NCBI GenBank assembly: GCA_032622095.1 | Contig: CP136066.1 | Span: 184,178,716 to 184,242,715 of the forward strand | Source: Siphonodentalium dalli | Taxonomy: Eukaryota; Mollusca; Scaphopoda; Gadilida; Siphonodentaliidae | Length of the DNA stretch: 64,000 nt | Reading direction: 5' to 3' | Shown here: piece after piece, positions 1 to 10,844 of the stretch | How positions within the stretch are numbered: position 1 is the stretch's first letter | Layout: each line of letters opens with the position of its first letter | Made by a program: the position numbers and the translations under genes | Notes under the pieces: generated by a model | Seen by the model: the letters and a program-made list of their open reading frames with translations, nothing else | The model's database searches: none | Told to the model about the DNA's origin: nothing

Positions 1-222
1 TCTGCTGCAAATTAGGGGATATAGAAACTGACCAGAAGGGAAAACTAAAAACAATATGTTAATTTGATACTATAGATACTTCCCAGAAGATGAGGCCTAA
101 GCAGAATGAGGTCTCCAGAGGGTGAATTTGGTGATGCTAGCCCGCTGTGCACGATAGCATCACTAAATTCACCCTCTGGGGACCTCATTCTGCAAATGAC
201 AGGCACGCTATTTGCAAGCTTG
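1..222. mobile_element. hAT-like MITE, copy 1, cut by window edge
   Basis: This is the right-hand part of a MITE family that is complete at 2373-2799 and 10377-10818. It ends with the family terminus (CAAGCTTG side). It carries the paired arms around 'CCAGAGGGTGAATTT' and 'AAATTCACCCTCTGGGGACC', which fold into an internal hairpin. The left terminus lies outside the window. Family assignment rests on the 10377 copy, which has an 8-bp target duplication. Confidence 0.7.
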
Positions 223-400
223 GATATATTCCCATTGTGAATGAAATGAAATTTGTGCCTCAATTGATGGATGGCAGTTGCCAAAACCCATCCCCTTTTA
301 TACACAAGAAATGTTGGATACCTCAAATTATATCATATCATGTTCTACATTATCCCTTTCATGGCAGGAGCTGCGCTAGTGCAGATTAATGATCCTGTGC

Positions 401-464
401 CAGTGCATTCTCTTATATATGCGAGTCTCTCATAGGAGCCTTGCTTATATAAGAGAATGCACTG
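401..464. repeat. Palindrome related to the 49.9-kb piggyBac-like MITE
   Basis: The arms CAGTGCATTCTCTTATAT and ATATAAGAGAATGCACTG flank a short loop. The same arm (GCATTCTCTTATATATGCGAG) occurs four times inside the MITE at 49695-50094, so this is probably a diverged internal piece of that family. No TTAA-flanked termini were found here. Confidence 0.6.
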
Positions 465-1602
465 AAAGACAATTGATGGGTCTATTTAGAAATACTCAGA
501 ACATTCTGTGGACCTTTAATTGCTAATCACTAAATGTTCATTCAAAGGCGCATAGGACAGACATTCTCAGTGGCTAAATTAAAAAAAAATCATTAATGTT
601 TTTGCAACCATCGTCACTAAGATCACGGAAAAATAGGTAGAAATTGTTTTTTTATGCCCTTTTTATGTAAAAAAAAAAAGAAAAAAAAAAGCAGGACATT
701 ATGTCATTTGTCTGGCTGTTCGCTTTTTGATTCCGGATGATAAATTTAGATAGTCTCAACTGACTGGAATGTGGGTTTACTAGCACAAAATACAGGTCAA
801 GTTCGAATTTGGGTTCTGCCCGCCAATTTTCATCAGAGTTATGGTCGTTTTTGCACTCAATTTTCGTTTCCAGGTGATTACTTTAGTAAGTCTGAACTGA
901 ATGGAATGAAATTTGGTATATCGTACTAGCCCAAAATACAGGTCAAGTTCAAATTTGGGTTCTGCCTGCCAATTAATTATGGCCCTTTGTTGGAATTACC
1001 ATGCATGGGCGTATTTTGCCACCCCCATGCGATGATGCTCTTGTTAATTTTATAATATATAACTCTTCAGTGATGGGATGTCGCGCTTTAGAACCTTTAT
1101 TATGCAGACATTACTGTTACAGTGGAATTACCAATAAAAGTCCAATAAGATACCAAAGATTAATCAAAACTTGACGGTAAACATTGGAAAAAGTTAATGA
1201 TTGAACGATATTCAGACTAAAATATTTGAAATTACTACATGATTAGCGATGTTTATTGACAGTTATGTTTACATAACAATGGTTTTAACACTCAAAATTT
1301 CAGTATTGGAGAAACATCAATGACGAATTATAAGAACAGAATTGATCTATTTCTCCATTTTCTTATTAGTGGTGATGTTTTTACAGACTTTTATAATTTA
1401 TTTTTTTCACATTTAACCACTGCAAAGGCTTTGGATCCCTTCCACATAATCATGTCATCCGATTTATAGCATCTGATATTATGTCACTAATGATAAATCA
1501 TGTACTTCAGTGTGTTTTCAGTTCTGAACAACTCCATGAAGCTTTTGATATCTGACTTTTAATTAGTCTGTTTTGTTATGATGCCTTCTATCTTCTATTG
1601 AC
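465..1602. repeat. Non-coding stretch with two diverged copies of a ~170-bp dispersed repeat
   Basis: Between about 730 and 990 the phrase 'ACAGGTCAAGTTCGAATTTG' occurs twice at roughly 150-bp spacing. It is preceded each time by 'ACTGAATGGAATG...TTGG'-like sequence. The same phrase characterises the arrays at 30905-31200 and 32335-32915. The rest (1000-1600) is AT-rich with no open frame or structure that I could see. Confidence 0.5.
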
Positions 1603-1902
1603 TTTGGGTGGCTCAGTTGGTAAGGGGTACAACTCCAAGCCGTCTCGCCATCCAGCGCTGGCGATGATGGTTCAAATCCACATGTTTTCATGATGGACTT
1701 TGTAACTCAAAATTGTTATCTGGTGGAGTTATCAGTTACTCGCTGATGGCTGGTGGTTGGCTGCACATGTTTGACGAGTTTATCAGCCATTGAAATCACT
1801 GTTAGATTAGCCGTAAGTGTGTGGATTTCTCCACCACTAAAGCTGGCAATGTCGTGATATGGCCTTAGTTGTTGAAATCAATATTAAATCCCAATCAATC
1901 AA
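1603..1902 (+). mobile_element. tRNA-derived SINE with 9-bp target duplication
   Basis: The head is tRNA-like. TGGCTCAGTTGGT matches a pol III A box, and GGTTCAAATCC about 50 bp later matches a B box. The body continues with 'CATGTTTTCATGATGGACTT' and ends in an AATC-rich tail. The direct repeat TCTATTGAC flanks it at 1594-1602 and 1903-1911, as expected for LINE-mediated insertion. A second, inverted copy lies at 25899-26158. It is a retroposon rather than a tRNA gene, because the tRNA part is degenerate and fused to an unrelated 3' body. Confidence 0.85.
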
Positions 1903-1911
1903 TCTATTGAC

Positions 1912-2372
1912 CAACCAATTTTTTCTCAACTGCACCAAACCTTAGCACAAATGGTTTCTGTATACCCGATTGCTGTACTATGCATGTATGTATTAATATA
2001 TTAATCACACAGAAATTGGGGGGGGGGGGGGTGTCATCCCCACTCTATCCCCTTAACTTTTGTCAAATTTGTTCAACAGTTGGAAATCTCATACCCGAAT
2101 AATTTCATTGAAAACAGATCGGGAATGTTATTATAATTTGAGCTTCCAACCAATATGTAGAGTATAGGTCATTAGTAAAATATTTTCTCACTTTGTTGGG
2201 GGGGGGGGGGGGTGGGGGAATAACGTCCTCACTGTACTATTTTGATCTGCAAGACAGTAGTGTTATAAACTATAGATTATTACCATACAGCATCAAACAC
2301 TATATTTATATATTTTTTAAATATATATTCAGGGTTCCAGAAATCTAGTTGCAACACAAATTATAATTTAGC
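1912..2372. repeat. Degenerate dispersed repeat with two poly-G runs
   Basis: G runs of about 12-15 lie near 2019 and 2200. Between them is 'TTGTTCAACAGTTGGAAATC', which recurs in diverged form near 11480 and 39460 ('AATTTCATGCCTGA' follows in those copies). This appears to be one old dispersed family. No coding potential. Confidence 0.4.
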
Positions 2373-2799
2373 CAAGCCTGCAAATAGTGTGTCTGTCATT
2401 TGCAGAAAGACGTCCCCAGAGGGTGAATTTAGTAATGCTACCCCACACAGCAGGCAAGCATCACCAAATTCACCCTCTGAGGACCTCATTATGCTTAGGC
2501 CTCATCTTCTGGAAAGTATCTATAGTCTCAAATTAACATTGTTTTTAGTTACTTTTTCCCTCTTCAGTTTCTATATCCCCTAATTTGCAGAAGATAAAAT
2601 TTATAATCCAGGTGACTAATGGGTGAACTTCAACTGAGGAACTTCAATCTGATTGTAGGTTTCCATAGCAGTTGAGGCCTAATCAGAATGAGGTCCCCAG
2701 AGGGTGAATTTGGTGATGCTAGCCCACTGTGCAGATAGCTTCACTAAATTCACCCTCTGGGATCCTCATTCTGCAAATGATACACTATTGGCAGACTTG
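2373..2799. mobile_element. hAT-like MITE, copy 2
   Basis: Terminal inverted repeats start CAAGCCTGCAAATAGTGTG on the left and end in the complementary CACTATTGGCAGACTTG. Inside are two hairpin pairs built on 'CCCCAGAGGGTGAATTT', so the element has palindromes nested in palindromes. Target duplications are not recognisable at this copy. The spurious 64-codon frame inside it is not a gene. Confidence 0.8.
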
Positions 2800-3916
2800 G
2801 GAACACTTAAGAGTACATCTTTAAGATGGGCGTCCGAGAAGTAGGAGAAATTTATTGGTTGCCTTCTCAAATAGAATGACAAGAGTTTGTGTAAAAAGGT
2901 TGATGTTATGAAACCAGTCTGTAAAGCCATAGAGTACAATTAAAACCTTCATCATATTGTTGCGCAGTGACCAAAACATACAAAAACCAATGAATATGTT
3001 TGTACTTTTCTTATTGCTATCTCTATGTTCTGTATTCCAAACTCACTGCTGCTCATCTTCAATAATTATTAGGTGTTTGTTGTGAAAATTACTGAAGGTG
3101 TCACCCACCCCCTCCCCTGAATTTAGAATACCAGTTAACAGGGGGTGAATACTGAATACCAGTTAACAGAAAGCGTTAATACTGAATACCATTTAAGAAC
3201 ATATGTGGTGAAGGCAGGAGGAGAGATGTCATAAAAACAAGTCCAGACACGTAGGCTATTTTTCCCCCATCTTAGCCACTTTGGGACCCATCTCCCCAGT
3301 TTTCTAATATTTTATAAGTTTTTTTTACTACGTTTTCGGGTACCAACCATTTATTTTTATTTAAAATATTTGCACTTATTATATCTTTTGACTGCCTCCC
3401 CCATTGTAACCATCAGATACTTCAATTTGCCAACATCACGTACAAGTGTTTTATTTTAATCCTGAATACCAATGAAGACCAGGGTGCGAATACTGATTAC
3501 CAGCTTGCAGCGGAGTATGAATCCCTACTTCCCACCTGAAAATGGCCTGAATCTCGCGTACCAAAAAGTGGGTGACACCCTTGTTTATACTTGTGTCCTT
3601 CTATCTCTCTTTCCTCTATTCCAAACCTACTTACTGCTGCTTTTTGTCAACATTTTTTAGCTGTGCGTTGTGAAAATAACTGGTACCCAGTTCTTGTATT
3701 ATTTGTAAATTTGTACATTGTAAGCTTGTGTTAGTAATCGTGGCACTTGATGTTGCATTTTAAATTGTAAAGTCTGATGCTGTTATGTGCTCCCATAGTT
3801 GCGATTATTTTTCCTGATATAAATATATAAACACTTAACAAACTTGTGAGATTTTCTGTTTATATAATTTTCCTTTGGGCATGATATCCAGGTGCATTAT
3901 ATTCCATATAAACACC
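2800..3916. other. Non-coding DNA with a short degenerate tandem motif
   Basis: 'CTGAATACCAGTTAACAG' and variants recur at about 3125-3200 and again near 3460-3510, suggesting a decayed minisatellite. Otherwise this is AT-rich sequence without a supportable gene. Confidence 0.4.
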
Positions 3917-4650
3917 TCCAAAAAAAATTTTCTGGTCCCCCTAATATATTCTGTAATATTTTCGGAGATATTTAATTGGATTTTGATGAAACTTTCCACA
4001 AACAATTTGTGTTACCAGAGACATAAAGTGTGCTGTGAGGTGATATATGGCTGAGTGAGCATGAATGGAATGGAGGGAAACTTTTCAAAAGTTGCAAAAA
4101 CACAGGTAGAGTGATCAGTCATTTGGCTGTGCCTTGGTCCCCCACTTCTCGCACCGGCTTGGAACATCCTTATCTGTTGGTACCTCAATGGCCTGCATGG
4201 TGGGAAACATGGTTTACAAAAAAATGTCTTCAAAGAGACTGATTTCAATAACTCTGTTGCTCACGTCATGAAACTTCAAGGTGTCATTCCAAAGGAATGT
4301 GGTTAGACTGAATGGCCCATGCATGCAGTGGTCACATCGTGTCCCGAAGATGACACGCATGTTATCGTGGACTCACAATGTCACTTTTGGACCACATTTA
4401 CAGCCAGTAACAACTTGTGTGAACAATGGAGTGACTGACCTGCTCTACTTCAGTGTTTTGCAACTTTTGAAAAGCACCCCTCTTCCATTGAATTCATGCT
4501 CGGCCGGCCATAACATAACTCACAGGATGGTGCCTCGCACAGGTTGTGTATCAGATACCACTAAACATTTCCGGAAAGTTTTGTCAAAATCCATCCAATA
4601 TCTGATAAAATATTACCGAATATATTAGGGGGGACTTTCTTTTTTTTAGT
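3917..4650. mobile_element. Long foldback (inverted-repeat) element, ~730 bp
   Basis: The left end (TCCCCCTAATATATTCTGTAA) is complementary to the right end (TTACCGAATATATTAGGGGGG). The similarity runs inward for about 300 bp per arm. For example, 'CTTTTCAAAAGTTGCAAAA' in the left arm (about 4081) pairs with 'TTTTGCAACTTTTGAAAAG' in the right arm (about 4458). Arms are roughly 75-80% matched, so it is an old element. The open frames inside (78 and 115 codons) are arm shadows, and no transposase is recognised. Confidence 0.7.
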
Positions 4651-5092
4651 TGTTTCCATCTTCCTCAATGCATATACATAAGGCGATGAGATGGTTTAAA
4701 TTACATGTACTAATCCACCCGTGATGATTTCTGTCGTCGCCGTGACATCTTAATTTATCATTTATCTAATTATGCCTTAATTTCAATATACTTTGCTGCA
4801 TCTCCATTTCCCCCCAACCCATATGGGGTCACGCATAAGGCGATGCGTTGGAGTGAGGTAATCTTTGAATAATATGTTTGTGTAACCTTTGTTTATTTAT
4901 TTAATGGTCATTTCTTAATTTTTTATCAGCTTTGGTATGCTTAAAAGCTCCTCAGATTAGCCTATCAGTCAGCCATCAAGGCAAGTACTCAAGAATTATT
5001 CACATTTAATGTCCAGTAACTTTGAAGGACAGTGAAAGAAAGAATGGAGTGACTTATTCTACTGAGCCCATGCCTCATACCTTGAAATATAA
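4651..5092. other. Unannotated AT-rich stretch
   Basis: No coding frame, repeat copy or folded structure was recognised. A short imperfect repeat 'AAGGCGATGAG / AAGGCGATGCG' occurs at about 4680 and 4837. Confidence 0.3.
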
Positions 5093-5637
5093 TACCTTAC
5101 TCGTATTTAAATTCGCGCAGTATTATTTTTCACGTACCCGTCTGTGCGCGAATTTAAAACTGAGCGAAAAATAGTATGACTCTGAATTTAAAATATACCA
5201 TATAACAGGGAAAACAAGAGGTTTATGTTGATGAGTTACCGTGACCATCCAGTCTGAGTTAGTTATGTCATCACAACCCACAGCAAAGTGTTGATTTTTC
5301 TGAAGTCAGTTTCCTTCGCCGTTATGGTTTTCTTTTTTCGAGTTCATTTCATTGATGTCCAGTACATAACTAATTCAATATCAGAATAATTATTTGGGTC
5401 ATGTAAACATCCATAACAGCAACAAAATGATTATGCTGGTATGGTATACACGATGCAAATCCGCTGTGATCGTGTTTAATACACATGTATCTTCAAAAAT
5501 GACTAAGAACTGAAACTGTCATCAGGTACTTGTACAAGACTTTTAGGAAATATTTCTGTCAGTTTTTAATTCGCGCTAATTCAAAACTGAGCGAAAAATA
5601 GTACCGGTACTGCGCGAATTTAATTACGAGTAAGGTA
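5093..5637. mobile_element. MITE with ~75-bp inverted termini and TA flanks
   Basis: The termini TACCTTACTCGTA and TACGAGTAAGGTA are exact complements. The inverted homology continues through 'AAATTCGCGCAGTA' and 'ACTGAGCGAAAAATAG' for about 75 bp. The TA dinucleotide at both ends fits a Tc1/mariner-type target duplication, but the superfamily is inferred. It ends 2 bp before the next element. Confidence 0.7.
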
Positions 5638-5639
5638 GC

Positions 5640-5876
5640 TATATACAGTAATGTCCTAAATAATCGACCCCTTAACCACAGCAGAATTATGGGCAAGCCA
5701 TATTTCGGAAAAATGAAATAAAGTCGGAAATATGGCTTGTAGCCATTCATCGGAAAGCTCTCACTGAGAGCTTTCCGATGAATGGCAACAAGCCATATTT
5801 CCGACTAAATCCTGAAAAGTTACCCATAATTCTGCTGTGGTTAAGGGGTCGATTACTTTGAGCATTACTGTATATA
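5640..5876. mobile_element. Hairpin MITE (mariner-like ends)
   Basis: This is an almost complete palindrome. TATATACAGTAATG at the left pairs with CATTACTGTATATA at the right. Arms of about 110 bp include 'ATCGACCCCTTAACCACAGC' and its complement, with the centre near 5765 (GAAAGCTCTCACTGAGAGCTTTC). TA-ending short termini and full palindromy are typical of mariner-derived MITEs. It is well preserved, so a relatively recent insertion. Confidence 0.8.
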
Positions 5877-6087
5877 GATATTATAGTTACATATGACTAT
5901 AATTGCTAATGTGTGGATCTGGTTGATAACACAATTCAATAACCAAATCGCAATGGTTTCTGATCCATAACTCCAGTTTGAATTATTTCATCTGAACCAA
6001 AGAGGGTGTGTGTGTGTGTGCGCCCCAGCCAAAAATACAGACCAAGTTCTAATATTCTTGTATGAGTTATACGGCCCATTTTTAGCT

Positions 6088-6435
6088 CTCTTTTTTAAGT
6101 CTCCGGTGGAGCTATAGTCTTCACTGCTCGTCCGTCATCCGTCCATCAACAATTCTTTGAACATCTCCAGATCCATAGGACCGACTGGGTTCATAATTGG
6201 TGTGGATGTTCCCTAGGTGACTGGTATTCAGATTTGTTCAAATGAGGTCACTGGGTCAAATAGGGCCATAACTCTTTCCCTCCATAGTAATTCTTAAAAT
6301 GACTTCTTCTCAAGTAGCATTGGGCCGAATGGGTTCATATTTGGTATGAAGGTTCCTTGGGTGACTGGGGTTCAGATTTGTTCAAATGAGGTCACTGGGT
6401 GAAATGTGGGCCGAGCCAGGGACATAACTAACAAA
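6088..6435. repeat. Dispersed dimeric repeat, copy 1
   Basis: The repeat is marked by 'GGTGGAGCTATAGTC..TCACT', 'TTCATA.TTGGTGTGGATGTT' and 'GACTCA..TTCAGATTTGTTC'. It contains two related halves of about 170 bp, each with 'GGGTTCATA.TTGGTATG' and 'CAGATTTGTTCAAATGAGGTC'. Other copies lie at 7112-7462, 9748-9960 and 10845-11230. This type of 'CACCTGAG..TCTGGTGGAGCTA' repeat is common in molluscan genomes, which is the basis of my taxonomic guess. Confidence 0.65.
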
Positions 6436-7111
6436 CAAACAAAAAATTAGATTGAACTCCTTGCTTTTTAATTTTAATTTTTTTTATTTGTTTCAATCAT
6501 AATTTTGTTTAAAGTTAATTATTAAAGACATATATTAAAGAAGCCTCTCACCCTTGCCCATTGGTGCTTCTAGCATCCCTGTTATCAAACACTTGTTTTA
6601 AATACATTTCAGTCACAATACAATACACCCTGTGCATATGCTAGAATGTTATCTCTTACATTCAAAATAATACCAGTCTGCTCTGTTGATAATTATCCAC
6701 CTGTCAAATCTGACAGTGTAGTATCAACAAGAACAAGGCTCTCTCTAGCCAGAAAGGTTTAGTTTTGGTAATTAATTTTGAATGTCAAATGTATTCCCAG
6801 GGGCCTGCAGTCTTTACTCATAAACTATTACTGGTATAGGGATTTTTTCAAATGGTGGGTCAGGTCAGTCAAAATAGGTCATTTATACAGTTTTAACACT
6901 TCCTTTCAGTGAATTAATTTCTACCCTATGAATGGTTCTGTAGTTTGTGTGGACCATCTTTTGTTGATTGAGACTGTTTCTAATAGAGACATCTTTATAA
7001 GTTTAAGAATCAGCCACTCACTCCAAAAACTTTAACCCCCTCCATAAGACAAACTATTTGAGTTGTTGGGTTCAGGTTTGGTACTGATATATAAGTTCCC
7101 ATGATTATAGT
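6436..7111. other. Unannotated stretch between repeat copies
   Basis: AT-rich, without recognisable coding or structured sequence. Confidence 0.3.
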
Positions 7112-7462
7112 TTTAAGCTCACCTGAGTCAAAGTCTGGTGGAGCTAGCGGGCATAGTCATCACTCCTCATCCATCATCCATCCGTCCATCAAAAATGTTT
7201 TTAACATCTTCTCCAGACCCATAAAACTGAATGGGTTCATATTTGGTGTGGATGTTCCCTAGGTGACTCATATTCAGATTTGTTAAAATGAGGTTACCAA
7301 GTCAAATAGTTGCGAAGCCAGGGCCATAACTCTCCTCTCCATAGTAATTGTTAAAGCAGCTTCTTCTCAAGAACCATTTGGCCTATTAAGCTTATATTTG
7401 GTATGGAAGGTCCTTGGTTTACTGGGGTTCAGATTAGTTAAAATGGGGTCACTGGGGCAAAC
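7112..7462. repeat. Dispersed dimeric repeat, copy 2, interrupted
   Basis: Same family as 6088-6435. The copy is cut at 7462 by the 2.1-kb element and resumes at 9592 with 'ATGGGCAGAGCCAGGGTC'. The split gives an independent marker of the insertion point. Confidence 0.65.
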
Positions 7463-9581
7463 CAGTGTGTAGGAACTGTTACATCGGAAGTCGTTCTATT
7501 GCCGGGTTGTGATGGTTCTTGACTGATTTGTGACGGTTCCTTGGAATAGAAATTATACATTTTCGCGACTTTTTGACAGTTAAAACACAATTTTGGAGCC
7601 ATCTAGCTGATCATTTTATTAATTTTTCCATTCCCATCACAATCGGTGGCCCAAACAAGCGTAATAATAACGAAAATTCCATTGTGTGTGTCATAACAAC
7701 GACGAAAACTGCGAATTTTGATATTTGTTTGGGTTCTCTCCCTATCGAGTCTGTTCTAATCGGTTTTATACGGGTAATACTATTGCTAATATTTGGCAAG
7801 ATAATGGTTTAAACTGACCATGTCGTGAAATTAATCAAAGATAAACACAACAAAATATGCATTAAGTTGAAATTTGCACCATTGTCATCAATTTCTATGA
7901 ATTACACTGCCTTCCTATGGTTATTCAATAACCTGTGTTACGCCTATCAAAATTCACCAAGTCGCCACCAAGTTTGAAAAAGAATGCGTTTTGCAGGCCT
8001 AACATTGCCATGAATCAATAGCCAGTTAACTATAGTGTAATTTCATAGTGCTGGGCTTCGGAAAGCGTGAGCGTAGACATACAATACAAGACAGATAACT
8101 CTAAATACCCCATTTAGAGTTATCTGTCTTGTATTGTATGTTGTCTATTTTCGTAGACACATTTTAATCAGCAAAAAAACTAAAAATAAGATGTTAGAAG
8201 TTCGTTGACACCCATACATTGTTATGATTATGCAATTTATGAAGTTTATGTTGGGCATCCGCTTGCTGGATGCTGATTATATAGGTTAGGTGCTAGAATT
8301 TGTTATCGCACTTGTTCTGCTGTTCGGGATAATCTGACCGGCAATCACTCAGGGTTTGTTCTAACTTCTAAGCCTTTAGACAGTGAAGCCATGCCATTCA
8401 GATTCCTGTTAAGAGATACCTGATTACAACCAATCATGCATTTAATTGTATCCACTCGCCTGTGAGAGGGAATAATTGTTTTATACTAGTAAAGGCTATC
8501 TTTTGTAATATTAAATAAAATAAAAATTGGATGAAGGGAAAGCAAAAATTATTTGGTCACACGCCTTACTATAACAGTCACCCCGAACATGCAAGATCAC
8601 CCACCGCCCCCTCCACACCACGCATATCCCCCGGCCACGCCATAACATATCAATGATTCAGTTGCATGTGATTTCATAAGATATGTTCATATATTGGCGA
8701 CGAACATGCGTAAATATCCCTTAGGCGGGACTTTCGAGGAAGAAATATTTTGGTGCTGGCATCGAAACATTGTCCCACCTGGATCTTTCAATAATGGCCC
8801 TGTAATAATTAAATGAATAACATCTCATAATCTCCTGAGAGTTGATTTCTATTACCATTGGTTATTTATATAGGCAGGCATGATTATGATATTATACCCG
8901 TCGGGATGTTCAATATTTGGTTTCTGCCAATTAATGTCACTTACTATTATTATTAGGTATTTATTATATTATTTCTTAATATACCTGTTGTATTATGTAA
9001 ATGGCATAAGCTACAGTCATTATCTGGTTTAAAATGTCAGATGCACAAGACAATATTCAGCTCAAAGTGCAGAAATCGTTCGAATAAATCTTATGTATAG
9101 AACCATCACAGCCATGATTGGCTTGAAATAGAATCGTAACACACACATGTGTTGATTACGAGGCTACTGTTCCAAATTATCAACCGCTATCGGGATATTT
9201 TCTCAACTATTTTACAGAAGAATAACATGTGTGTACTTTACACTCCGTGTTCGTGTTTAGAATACGTTTCATATTTTATACGCCACCAAAAACAAACAAA
9301 TTTCATTTACGTGGTTTGATTTTCAGTGATAACATGTTGATATTTATGCGTTAACTCGCTAATTCCGAGTTAATTGTGATCTAGAATTCACGTATCTATA
9401 ATACGGCACTTCTGCAGCCTCTGTTCTTCAGGAAAGTATAATACATTCAAGATAGCTATAATTATGCGTGATTTTGTCCCGAAAATGATTATTTTTAATC
9501 ACAAGGAAGCGTAACAAATCAGTCAAGAACCATCACAATACCGGCGATAGAACGACTTCCGATGTAACAGTTCCTACACAG
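7463..9581. mobile_element. 2.1-kb non-autonomous DNA transposon with ~90-bp TIRs and 10-bp TSD
   Basis: The left terminus (CAGTGTGTAGGAACTGTTAC) and right terminus (GTAACAGTTCCTACACAG) are inverted. Near-identity extends about 75-90 bp (for example 'TTGTGATGGTTCTTGACTGA' and its complement). The direct repeat TGGGGCAAAC sits at 7453-7462 and 9582-9591, within the interrupted dispersed repeat. Long TIRs and a 9-11-bp duplication are typical of Mutator-like elements, but the assignment is inferred because no transposase frame is visible. The interior has a perfect 29-bp palindrome at 8078-8140. Confidence 0.8.
8078..8140. repeat. Perfect palindrome inside the 2.1-kb element
   Basis: Two 29-bp arms (starting CATACAATACAAGACAGATA) are exact reverse complements separated by five bases (ACCCC). 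Such perfection in otherwise decayed DNA suggests a recent insertion or conserved structure. Confidence 0.85.
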
Positions 9582-9591
9582 TGGGGCAAAC

Positions 9592-9747
9592 ATGGGCAGA
9601 GCCAGGGTCAAAATCTTTAAAAAAAAAAAACATTTTAATTTAGATTAAATTTTTTAGATTAACTCCTTGCTCAATTTAAAAAAAAAAAAAAACATTTAAA
9701 TGAAAAAAACAAACATTTAGCTTTTACTCCTTGCTCAATTTGTTTTT
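9592..9747. repeat. Remainder of interrupted dispersed repeat and A-rich stretch
   Basis: Continues the 7112-7462 repeat after the transposon (GGCAGAGCCAGGGTCAAAAT). It is followed by A-rich runs and two copies of 'ACTCCTTGCTCAATTT', also found near 6450 and 9980. Confidence 0.5.
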
Positions 9748-9960
9748 AGCTCACCTGAGACGAAGTCTCTGGTGGAGCTATAGTCATCACTCCTCGTCCA
9801 TCCGTCTGTCCATCAAGAATGATCTTCTCCTCTGGAACCATAAGACCGAATGGATTCATATTTGGTGTGGATATTCCCTAGTTGACTCACATTCAGATTT
9901 GTTCAATTGAGGTCACTGTGTTGAATGTGGCCGAACCAGTGACATAATTAAAAAAAATTC
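9748..9960. repeat. Dispersed dimeric repeat, copy 3 (partial)
   Basis: Begins AGCTCACCTGAGACGAAGTC and shares 'GGTGGAGCTATAGTCATCAC' and 'TTCATATTTGGTGTGGATAT' with the other copies. Only one half-unit is present. Confidence 0.6.
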
Positions 9961-10368
9961 TGATTTTTTAAATTTTTAGAGCGAACTTGCTCAATTTAAC
10001 ATAACATTTAACTTAATTTAAAAAACAATTTTTTTTAAACAATTATAAATTTGAAAAAGTGACACCATTATAACATCTGCAGAGTTATGAAACTTTCATC
10101 TTTAATGAAATTACGGAAACATTCCATTACCCCTCCCATCCAACATGGCCCAGACCCGCACCCCACCCTGCCCCCAACCAACAGCCCATCCACCCCATAT
10201 CATCTCCCAACTTCCAACTTTTACCTCTCTCACCAGAAGCAGATATTAAATCTCTGCAGAGAGACACAGGTCATTAATTGAGATTAGAATAATAGATGTC
10301 ATCTGGCAGGCAGGTGTAAACAACTGCTAGCAGAGGTGTTTGTTTTCATTATCAAATTAAAACAATCT
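9961..10368. other. AT-rich stretch with a C-rich island
   Basis: About 10130-10200 is C-rich (CCCAGACCCGCACCCCACCC) in otherwise AT-rich DNA. A 64-codon frame across it has simple composition and is not supported as a gene. Confidence 0.3.
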
Positions 10369-10376
10369 GCTGTTCC

Positions 10377-10818
10377 CAAGCCTGAATTTAGTGTGTCTGA
10401 CATTTGCAGAATGAGGTCACCAGAAGGTGAATATAGTGATGCTACCCCATATAGCAGGCTAACATCACCAAATACACCTCCAGGGACCTAATTCTGCTTA
10501 GGCCTCATCTTCTGTGAAGTATCTAGAGTATCAAATTGACATTTTTTCAGTTACTTTTTCCCGTCTGTTCAGTTTCTATATCCCCTATTTTTCAGAAGAT
10601 ACAATGCACAATCGAAGTGCCCAATGGGTGAACATCACCAACTTCAACTGGAGAACTTCAATCGGTTTCAATGTTTCCCATGTCAGTTGAGGCCTAATCA
10701 GAATGAGGTCCCCAGAGGGTGAATTTGGCGATGCTAGCCCACCTTGCGGAATAGCATATTACATTCACCATTTGGGGACCTCATTCTGCAAATGTCAGAC
10801 ACACTAAATCCAGGCTTG
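10377..10818. mobile_element. hAT-like MITE, copy 3, with 8-bp TSD
   Basis: Termini CAAGCCTGAATTTAGTGTG and CACACTAAATCCAGGCTTG are inverted, with homology over about 40 bp. GCTGTTCC is duplicated at 10369-10376 and 10819-10826. An 8-bp target duplication and CA-starting inverted ends are the hAT signature. The interior carries four related arms of 'CCCCAGAGGGTGAATTT', forming two hairpins. This is the reference copy for the family in this window. Confidence 0.85.
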
Positions 10819-10844
10819 GCTGTTCCCATATTATTTTCTTAACC

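Noticed and set aside
1603-1680. Candidate tRNA gene (A and B box)
   Set aside because: The cloverleaf is degenerate and fused to a repeat body flanked by target duplications, so it is a SINE.
4012-4628. Frames of 78 and 115 codons as a transposase remnant
   Set aside because: They lie in opposite arms of an inverted repeat and show no catalytic motif.
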